Assembly: GCA_031963465.1 (NCBI GenBank) | Contig: JASSUG010000002.1 | Coordinates: forward strand, 248,001-312,000 | DNA length: 64,000 bases | Origin: Mycoavidus cysteinexigens_B | GTDB lineage: Bacteria; Pseudomonadota; Gammaproteobacteria; Burkholderiales; Burkholderiaceae | Reading direction: 5' to 3' | In this document: positions 8,517 to 16,529 of the stretch, piece by piece | Layout of the letters: each line of letters starts with the position of its first letter | Numbering within the stretch: the first letter of the stretch is position 1 | Made by a program: the position numbers and the translations under genes | Notes under the pieces: generated by a model | Told to the model about the DNA's origin: nothing | Databases searched by the model: none | The model's input: only the letters and a program-made list of their open reading frames with translations

Positions 8517-9452
8517 CTATTTAAGTGTTGGTTTACCAGTCTTAACCTTCATCTGCGCCAGACCTAACTCACGGATGCGCTTGCTAGCTGCCTCAGCACC
8601 CACGCGATCATTAAATGGCCCCGCTCGCACGAGCAGTTGTTGGTTGCCGTTAGCCAGCTTTTTCCGCTCCAGATAAGCGGGTATGTTAGCTGCTTTTAAG
8701 CGCGCAATCCATGCGCGGGCGCGCGGCTCATCATATAAAGTACCTAACTGAACCGCGAAGCGATGGCTAGGCATACTACCGGCAGCTCTATTTGTGGTCT
8801 GCGGACTGGCTTTTATACGCGGGTTAACAGGTACAGAAGGCGCCGTGGCGGCACGCCTTGCATCCGTCGCATTGACAGGTTTTGAAGAGTTAATCGCCGT
8901 AACCGGCGGCATCTTCGTTACCGTAGGGGACAAAGCTGGCTTACGAGTTGACTGAGCGGGCTGGCTAGACGCAGCGGACGGTATATTCGGGGCAGCCTTG
9001 GCCACTAGACTTGTTGGATTAGGAATAGATTTTTGGGCCGTGGGAAGCGACTCAGGCGAGCGCGAACGCACACCAGATACAGTCGGATCTATGCCTAACG
9101 CTGTCGCCGGCGCCATTTTAGTCGGCGCAGCCAGGTGAATTGCGATGTCATCAACCTGTGGTCTAGGGCCCGGCTCGAGCACTTTAGACAAAACCACAAT
9201 GGCGACAGTCACCAGGACTACCGCTCCCAGCAAACGACGACGTGCTCGCCGCTTTTCTAGCAGCAGCGGATCTAGTAGAGCCTCTTGCCCAGTGCGGCGA
9301 GCGCTGCGTTTTTCACCCTGCGCAGCTTTCTCGCGAGCCAATGCGGCCTTATCCACGCGGCTCACTCGCCCGCTATATGCGTCGCGCGCATCATATTTGT
9401 CGCCCGCACTGCGGCGGCTATTCTCTTTGTTACCGAACGAGAAAAGTCCCAT
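8517..9452 (-). CDS. SPOR-domain cell-division protein (DedD-like)
   Basis: The product is 311 aa. A basic cytoplasmic N-terminus (about residues 1-73) leads to one membrane helix (LLGAVVLVTVAIVVLSKVL), then a long Pro/Ser/Ala/Thr-rich periplasmic linker, and a C-terminal SPOR domain (about 228-305: RFAVQLGTLYDEPRARAWIA, LLVRAGPFNDRVGAEAASKR). SPOR domains bind denuded glycan strands at the division septum. Position between folC and cvpA is the Burkholderia arrangement, where this gene is annotated as a SPOR or DedD-type protein. Confidence 0.92.
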   Translation of the reverse strand: MGLFSFGNKENSRRSAGDKYDARDAYSGRVSRVDKAALAREKAAQGEKRSARRTGQEALLDPLLLEKRRARRRLLGAVVLVTVAIVVLSKVLEPGPRPQVDDIAIHLAAPTKMAPATALGIDPTVSGVRSRSPESLPTAQKSIPNPTSLVAKAAPNIPSAASSQPAQSTRKPALSPTVTKMPPVTAINSSKPVNATDARRAATAPSVPVNPRIKASPQTTNRAAGSMPSHRFAVQLGTLYDEPRARAWIARLKAANIPAYLERKKLANGNQQLLVRAGPFNDRVGAEAASKRIRELGLAQMKVKTGKPTLK

Positions 9453-9505
9453 AAATGGCTTAAACCGCCTTACTTGTATCGTAAAATTTCGGAAGGTCGA
9501 CCGGT

Positions 9506-10834
9506 TTATAGCTGGCGTTGTCGATATGCAATGACATCAGCCACCGTGTAGAAAGATCCAAAAACGACAATTCTATCATTCTCCGCGGCGTTCGCTAATG
9601 CCTTTGCGTAAGCTTGCGCCGGTGTAGCAAAACATTCGATGCGGCGACGCACATTGGTGGCCGCGGTACGCTTCTGATCAACCGCCTGTATTTCATGCAA
9701 TAACGCCTCGATCATGGCTGCTGGCGCGGCGCGTGGCGTGGGCAGATCAGTGATATACCAGTAATCAATTTCGCCCTTAATCCGCTGCAGGACGGCAGCA
9801 ATATCTTTATCCGCCATGGCGCCAAATACTGCATGAGTATACGGAAAAAATCCCATATTACTGATATTTTCTGCGAGCGCCGCCACGGCATGCGGATTAT
9901 GTGCAACGTCCAGCACCACTGCCGGTTTGCCAGGCAGTACCTGGAAGCGACCGGCTAATTCTACCCTGGCTAGGCCAAGCCGAATCTCTTGCGCGGCGAC
10001 CGGCAGTCTGTCACGCAGTGCTTCAAGCGCCGCCAACGCCGCTGAGCTATTGAGCAATTGATTCGCGCCTCGCAATGCCGGATAAGCAAGCGCCGCCCGC
10101 GATAGGGTACGGCCGGTATAACACCATTGCTGGCGCTCATTACCGGCTTGCGCCTGATAACCAAAATCACGGCCAACCAGCCATAAATCTGCACCGATGC
10201 GCTGAGCGTGGTCAATTAAACTGCGCGGCGGTATTGGATCACCGCAAATTGCCGGTTTGCCAGGGCGGAAGATACCCGCCTTTTCAAAGCCAATTTTTTC
10301 GCGCGTGTCACCAAGGTAATGAGTATGATCGATATCAATGCTCGTAATCACCGCGCAATCTGGATCGATACTATTGACTGCATCTAGCCGCCCGCCTAAA
10401 CCCACTTCAAGAATCACGACATCAAGTTTACTGGCGGCAAACCAATGCGCAATCGCCAGCAGTGTAAATTCAAAGTAAGTCAGCGAGATCGGCTCGGCAA
10501 AACTATGGCGTGCACGTTCGACCGCTGCAAAGTGAGGCAATAAAGCGGCATCAGAAGCTATCTCGCCATTGATACGCGCGCGCTCGTTAAACGACAGTAA
10601 ATGCGGTGAAGTATGACAACCAACCCGATAACTGGCATGTAACAAAATAGATTCGAGTAGCGCGCAGGTCGAGCCCTTACCGTTTGTCCCTCCAACAGTA
10701 ATCACTGGACACTTGAAATCCAGCCCGAGCGCATCTTTCACTTTGCTCACCCGCTCAAGGCCCATATCAATACCAATCGGATGGGCTGTTTCGAGATGAG
10801 CAAGCCAAGCGGTTAGGGTTGGAAAAGCGATCAT
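9506..10834 (-). CDS. folC: Bifunctional dihydrofolate/folylpolyglutamate synthase
   Basis: The product is 442 aa, full length. It adds glutamate to dihydropteroate and polyglutamylates folates in the cytosol. The Mur-ligase-type P-loop VGGTNGKGSTC lies at residues 47-57; YFEFTLLAIAHWFA, EVGLGGRLDAVN and the C-terminal DVAHNPHA are family motifs. It sits downstream of accD in the conserved accD-folC-SPOR order, after a 105-bp gap. Confidence 0.96.
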   Translation of the reverse strand: MIAFPTLTAWLAHLETAHPIGIDMGLERVSKVKDALGLDFKCPVITVGGTNGKGSTCALLESILLHASYRVGCHTSPHLLSFNERARINGEIASDAALLPHFAAVERARHSFAEPISLTYFEFTLLAIAHWFAASKLDVVILEVGLGGRLDAVNSIDPDCAVITSIDIDHTHYLGDTREKIGFEKAGIFRPGKPAICGDPIPPRSLIDHAQRIGADLWLVGRDFGYQAQAGNERQQWCYTGRTLSRAALAYPALRGANQLLNSSAALAALEALRDRLPVAAQEIRLGLARVELAGRFQVLPGKPAVVLDVAHNPHAVAALAENISNMGFFPYTHAVFGAMADKDIAAVLQRIKGEIDYWYITDLPTPRAAPAAMIEALLHEIQAVDQKRTAATNVRRRIECFATPAQAYAKALANAAENDRIVVFGSFYTVADVIAYRQRQL

Positions 10835-10939
10835 TTAGCTAATATATACTGCTGAATAGGCACTGAGACCAAAGGGGTCGTGATAAAAAATCCCGTCATA
10901 AAAACGCTCATATCAGTGAACCATAGCGGCCTATGTTCT

Positions 10940-11818
10940 CTAAGAAACAACCGCATCATGCGGTTGTAGCGTAAGTATGGCCAGCAAATGCGCAATTTTT
11001 GCGCGCAGTTGACGACGGTCAACGATCATATCAATCGCGCCTTTTTGCAGCAAAAACTCAGAGCGTTGAAAACCTTCCGGTAGTTTCTCACGTACGGTCT
11101 GTTCAATCACGCGTGGCCCAGCAAAACCGATTAATGCTTTAGGCTCAGCAATCACAACATCGCCTAAAAATGCGAAGCTCGCTGAAACCCCACCCATGGT
11201 TGGATCAGTTAAGACGGAAATAAACGGTAGTTTAGCTTCGGAAAGTTTGGTCAATATCGCCGTCGTTTTGGCCATTTGCATCAACGATAACAAACTTTCT
11301 TGCATGCGCGCGCCACCCGAAGCTGTCACGCAAATAAATGGCGTACGTTGCTCAAGCGCAACTTTCACGCCGCGCGTAAAACGCTCGCCAACCACCGAGC
11401 CCATTGACCCGCCCATAAAAGAAAACTCAAAACAAGCCGCGACCACTGGCAAGGTATGGATGGCGCCACCCTGTACAACCATCGCATCGGTTTCCCCGGT
11501 ATCTTCCATCGCTTCTTTAATGCGCTCGGTATATTTGCGACTGTCTTTGAATTTAAGCGAATCAACCGGCACAATTTCCTGGCCAATTTCATAACGGCCC
11601 TCTGCATCAAGCAAGCTATCTAGCCGCGCGCGCGCGCCAATCCGCATATGGTAATCACACTTAGGGCAAACGTGCAGATTACTCTCTAGATCATTGCGAT
11701 AGAGTACAGCCTCACATGCTGGACATTTAATCCATAGCCCTTCAGGCATGCTTTTGCGGCTTGCCGGATCAGTCGGTTTAATTTTAGGTGGCAGTAGTTT
11801 ATCAAGCCAGCTCATCAT
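10940..11818 (-). CDS. accD: Acetyl-CoA carboxylase carboxyltransferase subunit beta
   Basis: The product is 292 aa. Beta subunit of the carboxyltransferase that moves CO2 from biotin to acetyl-CoA, giving malonyl-CoA for fatty-acid synthesis. The N-terminal zinc ribbon has Cys32, Cys35, Cys51 and Cys54 (CPAC...CPKC). The crotonase-type core shows TASGGARMQES, LTDPTMGGVSASFA and GFAGPRVIEQT. In free-living relatives trpA lies directly upstream; here only a stub of it remains. Confidence 0.97.
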   Translation of the reverse strand: MMSWLDKLLPPKIKPTDPASRKSMPEGLWIKCPACEAVLYRNDLESNLHVCPKCDYHMRIGARARLDSLLDAEGRYEIGQEIVPVDSLKFKDSRKYTERIKEAMEDTGETDAMVVQGGAIHTLPVVAACFEFSFMGGSMGSVVGERFTRGVKVALEQRTPFICVTASGGARMQESLLSLMQMAKTTAILTKLSEAKLPFISVLTDPTMGGVSASFAFLGDVVIAEPKALIGFAGPRVIEQTVREKLPEGFQRSEFLLQKGAIDMIVDRRQLRAKIAHLLAILTLQPHDAVVS

Positions 11819-11988
11819 CTATCCTTAGTTTCTTGGTTACGCTCTAACTTTACGGCTGTATCGAGCATCTGTCGCATTTGCGCAATAAAATTAATCAGCA
11901 ATTGTACCGCGTCTACGGGCAGCGCCTCGGCCAGAAGCAGCACAAGACGGCTACCGATGACCACCGCAGCTAGCTGTGGCTTGCCCAT
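11815..11988 (-). pseudogene. trpA: 3' stub of trpA (tryptophan synthase alpha)
   Basis: The frame ending next to the accD start codes AVVIGSRLVLLLAE...LLINFIAQMRQMLDTA. It closely resembles the C-terminal end of TrpA, where the G-S-R/A-[IL]-V segment binds the substrate phosphate and the last helix ends the barrel. About 50 residues remain of the usual ~270, fused to the end of truA. The position is what the order truA-trpF-trpB-trpA-accD predicts after a deletion removing trpF, trpB and most of trpA. It could still be expressed as a short peptide, but no function is expected. Confidence 0.7.
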
Positions 11989-12776
11989 AGTTCTCCCCAA
12001 GGCTGACTAGTCAGGTCCGGCAGCGGCACCTTGAACGTGGACGGATAGCCAATCTGAGCAAGATATAGGCCGTCCGCCATAAAAGTCGGCGCTGCCAGGC
12101 GTCGCTCACGCGCCTCAAGCACCGTTTGCAACCAACTCACCGACTGCCGGTGACGGCCAATTTCAATCAGACAGCCCATGATATTTCGCACCATATGGTG
12201 CAAAAAAGCATTAGCACGAAAACGAAAATAAATAAAATGGCCGCGCGCCTCGATATCCAGCGCATAGAGGTGCTTACAAGGCGATTTGGCCTGACATTCA
12301 GAGGAACGAAAGGCGGAGAAATCATGCTCGCCAAGCAGCACGCATGCAGCGGCGCGCATGGCTATCAGGTCAAGTTCTGCCTGATACGCCCAACCGGCAC
12401 GGCCAGCCAATAGGGGTGAGCGAATAGGATGCGAGTACAGCATATAGTAATAAGTACGCTCATACGCGCTAAAACGCGCATGAAACTCTGCAGGAACATG
12501 CTGCGCCCACTGCACGGCAATGCTCGCCGGCAAAAAAGCATTGATCCCGCGCACCCATGCAAATAGCGGGCGCTGCGCTTCGGTGTCAAAATGCACCACT
12601 TGGCCCAACGCGTGCACGCCTGCATCTGTACGACCCGCCGCCACGGTCTTCAGCGGACGGGTAGTAAATGACGCCAACGCGCGTTCAAGCGCATCTTGCA
12701 CCGTGTTGCGGTGCCGCTGCGACTGCCAGCCGGAGAACGTCGCACCATCGTACTGCAAGCCTAAAGCAATGCGCAT
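11970..12776 (-). CDS. truA: tRNA pseudouridine synthase A
   Basis: The product is 268 aa. It converts U38-U40 of the anticodon stem to pseudouridine. The catalytic Asp51 lies in AAGRTDAGVHALGQVVHF; FHARFSAYERTYYYM and FRANAFLHHMVRNIMG are conserved TruA segments. The 3' end overlaps the trpA stub. In the Burkholderia order fimV would lie between asd and truA; here only 38 bp separate them, so fimV is gone. Confidence 0.96.
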   Translation of the reverse strand: MRIALGLQYDGATFSGWQSQRHRNTVQDALERALASFTTRPLKTVAAGRTDAGVHALGQVVHFDTEAQRPLFAWVRGINAFLPASIAVQWAQHVPAEFHARFSAYERTYYYMLYSHPIRSPLLAGRAGWAYQAELDLIAMRAAACVLLGEHDFSAFRSSECQAKSPCKHLYALDIEARGHFIYFRFRANAFLHHMVRNIMGCLIEIGRHRQSVSWLQTVLEARERRLAAPTFMADGLYLAQIGYPSTFKVPLPDLTSQPWGELWASHS

Positions 12777-12814
12777 CGCAGTTTACGGTCTAAGGTCGCA
12801 GTGCGGGTTAAATT

Positions 12815-13954
12815 TCATGCGGCAGCCAGCAAAATTCGCAGCATCCGCCGCAAAGGCTCAGCCGCGCCCCAAAGTAACTGGTCGCCGACTGTAAAGGCGC
12901 AGAGATATTGAGCGCCCATCGCCGGCTTACGCAACCGACCAACCGGTACGGATAACTTACCCGTTACAGCAGCCGGCGTGAGCTGGCTAAGCGATGCAGC
13001 GCGTTCATTTGGCACCACCTGCACCCAGTCATTGGCCGCGGCCAATATATTTTCAATCTCGGCCAGCGGCACATCTTGCGTGAGCTTAATTGTCATTGCC
13101 TGTGCATGGCAACGCATCGCGCCAATGCGCACGCAAATGCCATCAACCGGTATTGAACCGACCATGCCCAATGAGGGCTTGCCAAGAATCTTATTGGTTT
13201 CAGCCGCCCCTTTCCATTCTTCGCGCGACACACCCTGTCCTAGATCCTGGTCAATCCATGGCAGCAGTGAACCCGCCAGCGGCGCGCCAAACTGAGCCAC
13301 TGGCATCTGCTCGCTGTTCATTGCGGCCAGCACACAGCGATCAATGTCCAAGATTGCGGCGGCCGGATTAGCCAGGCTTTGATTGGCTGCACCATATAGC
13401 ACGCCCATTTGTTGCAGCAATTCGCGCATATTTTGCGCGCCGGCGCCAGAAGCGGCCTGATAGGTCATCGCACTGACCCATTCGATTAAGCCCGCATGAA
13501 AAAGACCACCGAGCGCCATCAGCATGAGACTGACCGTACAATTGCCGCCGATGTAATTTTTAATGCCACGGCCTAGTGCATCTTGAATAACGTCCGCATT
13601 CACCGGGTCTAGGATAATCACCGCATCTTCTTTCATGCGCAGCGAAGAAGCCGCGTCAATCCAATAGCCATCCCAGCCAGCCGCACGCAGCTTAGGGAAT
13701 ATCTCAACCGTGTAGTCGCCACCTTGGCAAGTTATGATAATGTCGCACTGCTTGAGCGCCTGCAACTCATATGCATCTTTCAGCTTTATTTCATTTTTAG
13801 CGAAAGGTGGCGCCGCTGCGCCAACATTACTCGTACTAAAAAATAACGGCTCGATCAAGGCAAAATCGTTTTCTTCGCACATGCGCTGCAATAAAACTGA
13901 GCCTACCATGCCGCGCCAGCCGACAAAGCCAACTGTTTTCATCTTTTTACTCAT
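12815..13954 (-). CDS. asd: Aspartate-semialdehyde dehydrogenase
   Basis: The product is 379 aa, proteobacterial type. It reduces aspartyl phosphate to aspartate semialdehyde, the branch point to lysine/diaminopimelate, threonine and methionine. The NADP loop GFVGWRGMVGSVL is at the N-terminus, the catalytic Cys lies in GGNCTVSLML and the substrate region is YQAASGAGAQNM. A second ATG at 13942 is equally possible; neither start has a strong ribosome site. With hom and thrC (36.6-39.5 kb) and mpl it supports threonine and peptidoglycan synthesis. The leuCDB genes that normally adjoin it are absent. Confidence 0.95.
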   Translation of the reverse strand: MSKKMKTVGFVGWRGMVGSVLLQRMCEENDFALIEPLFFSTSNVGAAAPPFAKNEIKLKDAYELQALKQCDIIITCQGGDYTVEIFPKLRAAGWDGYWIDAASSLRMKEDAVIILDPVNADVIQDALGRGIKNYIGGNCTVSLMLMALGGLFHAGLIEWVSAMTYQAASGAGAQNMRELLQQMGVLYGAANQSLANPAAAILDIDRCVLAAMNSEQMPVAQFGAPLAGSLLPWIDQDLGQGVSREEWKGAAETNKILGKPSLGMVGSIPVDGICVRIGAMRCHAQAMTIKLTQDVPLAEIENILAAANDWVQVVPNERAASLSQLTPAAVTGKLSVPVGRLRKPAMGAQYLCAFTVGDQLLWGAAEPLRRMLRILLAAA

Positions 13955-14025
13955 TTAAAAATCCGCTCACGTCACGGCGCGAGCGCCCTATCTTGGGAAT
14001 CCCGCAATTTTGGTTATCTTTAAGG

Positions 14026-15327
14026 CTAGCGCTGCTCAATCGGTTTTGCTTCGCGCGGTGTCAGCCCAACAAAAAGCTGGCGTGGCCGGCCAATTTTTTG
14101 ATCCGGCTCGGAAATCATTTCATTCCATTGCGCAATCCAGCCAATCGTGCGCGCCATCGCAAAAATACAGGTAAACATCGAAGTCGGAATACCTAACGCG
14201 CGCTGCACAATGCCTGAATAAAAATCAACATTAGGGTAGAGTTTGCGCGAGACAAAATATTCATCTTCCAGCGCAATTTTTTCTAGCTCCATCGCCAATT
14301 TGAAGAGTGGTTCTTTCTGCAAGCCCAACTCTTCAAGCACATCATGGCATGTCTCGCGCATGAGTTTAGCGCGTGGATCATAATTCTTATAGACGCGATG
14401 GCCAAAGCCCATTAACTTTACACTTGAGTGCTTATCCTTGACCTGCTTGATAAATTCTGGAATCCGCTCTGGCGAGCCAATTTCTTCTAGCATATTGAGT
14501 GCCGCTTCATTCGCTCCGCCATGCGCCGGTCCCCATAGACAGGCAATGCCTGCCGCCACGCAAGCAAATGGGTTAGCACCCGATGACCCGGCAAGCCGTA
14601 CGGTTGAGGTTGAAGCGTTCTGCTCATGGTCAGCATGTAAGATCAAAATGCGGTCAAGAGCACGCACCAATACCTCGTTAACCTTATATTCTTCGCATGG
14701 ATTGGCAAACATCATGCGCATAAAATTAGCACTATATGACAATTCGTTGAGGGGGTACACAAACGGCATGCCAATATTATATTTATACGCCATTGCAACC
14801 AACGTCGGCAGCTTAGCAATTAAGCGGATGGCCGATACCTCGCGATGACGGGCATCGTTAATATTCAATGAGTCATGATAAAACGCGGAGAGAGCGCCGA
14901 CACACCCCGTTAATACTGCCATTGGATGCGAGTCCCGCCGAAAACCCCGGAAAAAAAACTGCATCTGCTCGTGCACCATCGTATGCTTAGTGACCAGCTC
15001 GTTAAATTCCCGTTTCTGTTCAAGCTTGGGTAAATCGCCTTTTAAGAGTAAATAGCAAACGTCTAAAAAATCGCCATGCACTGCAAGTTGCTCAATCGGA
15101 TAGCCGCGATGCAACAGTTCGCCTTTGTCACCGTCAATATAGGTAATGGCCGAATTGCACGCTGCCGTGGACATAAAACCTGGGTCATAGGTAAATTTAC
15201 CGGTTTGTCCATATAGCTTGCGGATATCAATCGCATCGGGGCCTTGGGTGCCCTGGTAGATTGGCAGTTCAACGCTGGGCGAGCCATCACTAAAAGAAAG
15301 CGTCGCTTTTACATCGGATGGAGTCAT
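14026..15327 (-). CDS. gltA: Citrate synthase (type II)
   Basis: The product is 433 aa. It condenses oxaloacetate with acetyl-CoA in the TCA cycle. The start at 15327 gives the usual MTPSDVKATLSF N-terminus and has a GAGGA ribosome site seven bases upstream; an upstream in-frame ATG at 15369 adds 14 atypical residues. Active-site segments include ILHADHEQNASTSTVRL, GPAHGGANEAAL and MGFGHRVYKNYDPRA. It closes the sdhC-D-A-B-E-gltA order on this strand. Confidence 0.97.
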   Translation of the reverse strand: MTPSDVKATLSFSDGSPSVELPIYQGTQGPDAIDIRKLYGQTGKFTYDPGFMSTAACNSAITYIDGDKGELLHRGYPIEQLAVHGDFLDVCYLLLKGDLPKLEQKREFNELVTKHTMVHEQMQFFFRGFRRDSHPMAVLTGCVGALSAFYHDSLNINDARHREVSAIRLIAKLPTLVAMAYKYNIGMPFVYPLNELSYSANFMRMMFANPCEEYKVNEVLVRALDRILILHADHEQNASTSTVRLAGSSGANPFACVAAGIACLWGPAHGGANEAALNMLEEIGSPERIPEFIKQVKDKHSSVKLMGFGHRVYKNYDPRAKLMRETCHDVLEELGLQKEPLFKLAMELEKIALEDEYFVSRKLYPNVDFYSGIVQRALGIPTSMFTCIFAMARTIGWIAQWNEMISEPDQKIGRPRQLFVGLTPREAKPIEQR

Positions 15328-15426
15328 AAGCGTCCTCATGTTAAAAAATGGCATAGCGGATGTTGCCAAAAAAGCCAGCCGTGAATCTGCTTAGGTTCTA
15401 CGGTAAAATTAGAATGCGCGGGTAAT

Positions 15427-15711
15427 TTAACTAGCGCGTAACAGCGCCAATACACGCAACCCATCCGCGCTAGCGAGTTCGCCTTGCGGCTGCGATCGAG
15501 CAAGAAGTAAGTCTAACAAATCGCTATCGCTAAGTTCCAACAACTGAGTCAGCGCCCCTACATCGGCGTCGCTTAGGATATGCTCATAACGACTAAAAAA
15601 ACGTTCAATGATCAGATCGTTTTCCAGCAGCCCGCGCCGCGCCCGCCAACGCAATCGAGCCCGTTGCACAGGGTCTGCTTGATGAGAAACAGGTGCCATT
15701 TTAGTGCTCAC
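15427..15711 (-). CDS. sdhE: Succinate dehydrogenase assembly factor 2 (FAD assembly factor SdhE)
   Basis: The product is 94 aa. SdhE proteins help attach FAD covalently to SdhA. The RGxxE signature appears as RRGLLENDLIIERFF, followed by LSDADVGALTQLLELSDSDL. GTG at 15711 or ATG at 15699 may be the start. It lies 14 bp from the sdhB stop, inside the sdh-gltA cluster, which supports the assignment. Confidence 0.93.
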   Translation of the reverse strand: MSTKMAPVSHQADPVQRARLRWRARRGLLENDLIIERFFSRYEHILSDADVGALTQLLELSDSDLLDLLLARSQPQGELASADGLRVLALLRAS

Positions 15712-15725
15712 TTCAACGTCTATGC

Positions 15726-16430
15726 TTAAATTGCACGGCGCACCATGAGTTCTTTGATTTTACCAATTGCCTTAGTTGGATTCAGCCCCTTCGGGCAGAC
15801 ATCAACGCAATTCATAATCGTGTGGCAACGGAACAAGCGATAAGGGTCTTCCAGGTTATCCAGGCGCTCGCCGGTCGCACGATCCCGACTGTCAGCAATA
15901 AAACGATACGCTTGCAATAAACCAGCGGGGCCAACAAATTTGTCTGGGTTCCACCAAAAACTCGGGCAAGAAGTCGAGCAGCTAGCGCATAAAATACATT
16001 CATACAATCCATCCAGCTCATTACGTTCTTGTGGAGATTGTAAACGCTCTTTCTCTGGTAGTGGCTCGTCATTAATCAAATAGGGTTTGATTGAATAATA
16101 TTGATCAAAAAAATGCGTAAAATCGCAAATCAAATCACGTACTACGGGCAACCCTGGCAGCGGCCTGAGCGTAATTCGCTGCGGCAGCTCATTCATATTG
16201 GTGAGGCAGGCAAGCCCATTTTTACCATTAATATTCATCGCATCCGAGCCGCATACGCCTTCGCGACATGAGCGGCGAAAGGCGATCGATTCATCCATCG
16301 ATTTCAGCTTGATCAATACATCGAGCAGCATTTTGTCATGCGCGTCGAGTTCAAGCTCGTAAGTTTGCATGCGTGGTGCTGCGTCCTGGTCTGGATCATA
16401 GCGATAAATCTCAAAAATACGTTTTGTCAT
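15726..16430 (-). CDS. sdhB: Succinate dehydrogenase iron-sulfur subunit
   Basis: The product is 234 aa. Carries electrons from SdhA to the quinone site through three clusters. The [2Fe-2S] ligands are in SCREGVCGSDAMNING. The [4Fe-4S]/[3Fe-4S] ligands are in CILCASCSTSCPSFWW and CHTIMNCVDVCPKGLNP. The start at 16430 (MTKRIFEIYRYDPD) matches the family; an upstream in-frame start adds 13 atypical residues. Confidence 0.97.
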   Translation of the reverse strand: MTKRIFEIYRYDPDQDAAPRMQTYELELDAHDKMLLDVLIKLKSMDESIAFRRSCREGVCGSDAMNINGKNGLACLTNMNELPQRITLRPLPGLPVVRDLICDFTHFFDQYYSIKPYLINDEPLPEKERLQSPQERNELDGLYECILCASCSTSCPSFWWNPDKFVGPAGLLQAYRFIADSRDRATGERLDNLEDPYRLFRCHTIMNCVDVCPKGLNPTKAIGKIKELMVRRAI

Positions 16431-16529
16431 CTCGAACTTCCGTTGGCCTAACCTAGCATGCAAGCACACGGTATCAACTGATTGCGCTTGATGCTTTTGT
16501 CAGACATATCTAGCAAAAATAAGCCACAC

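Noticed and set aside
9145..9551. Plus-strand frames opposite the SPOR gene
   Set aside because: Antisense shadows of a strong minus-strand gene, with no motif or ribosome site.
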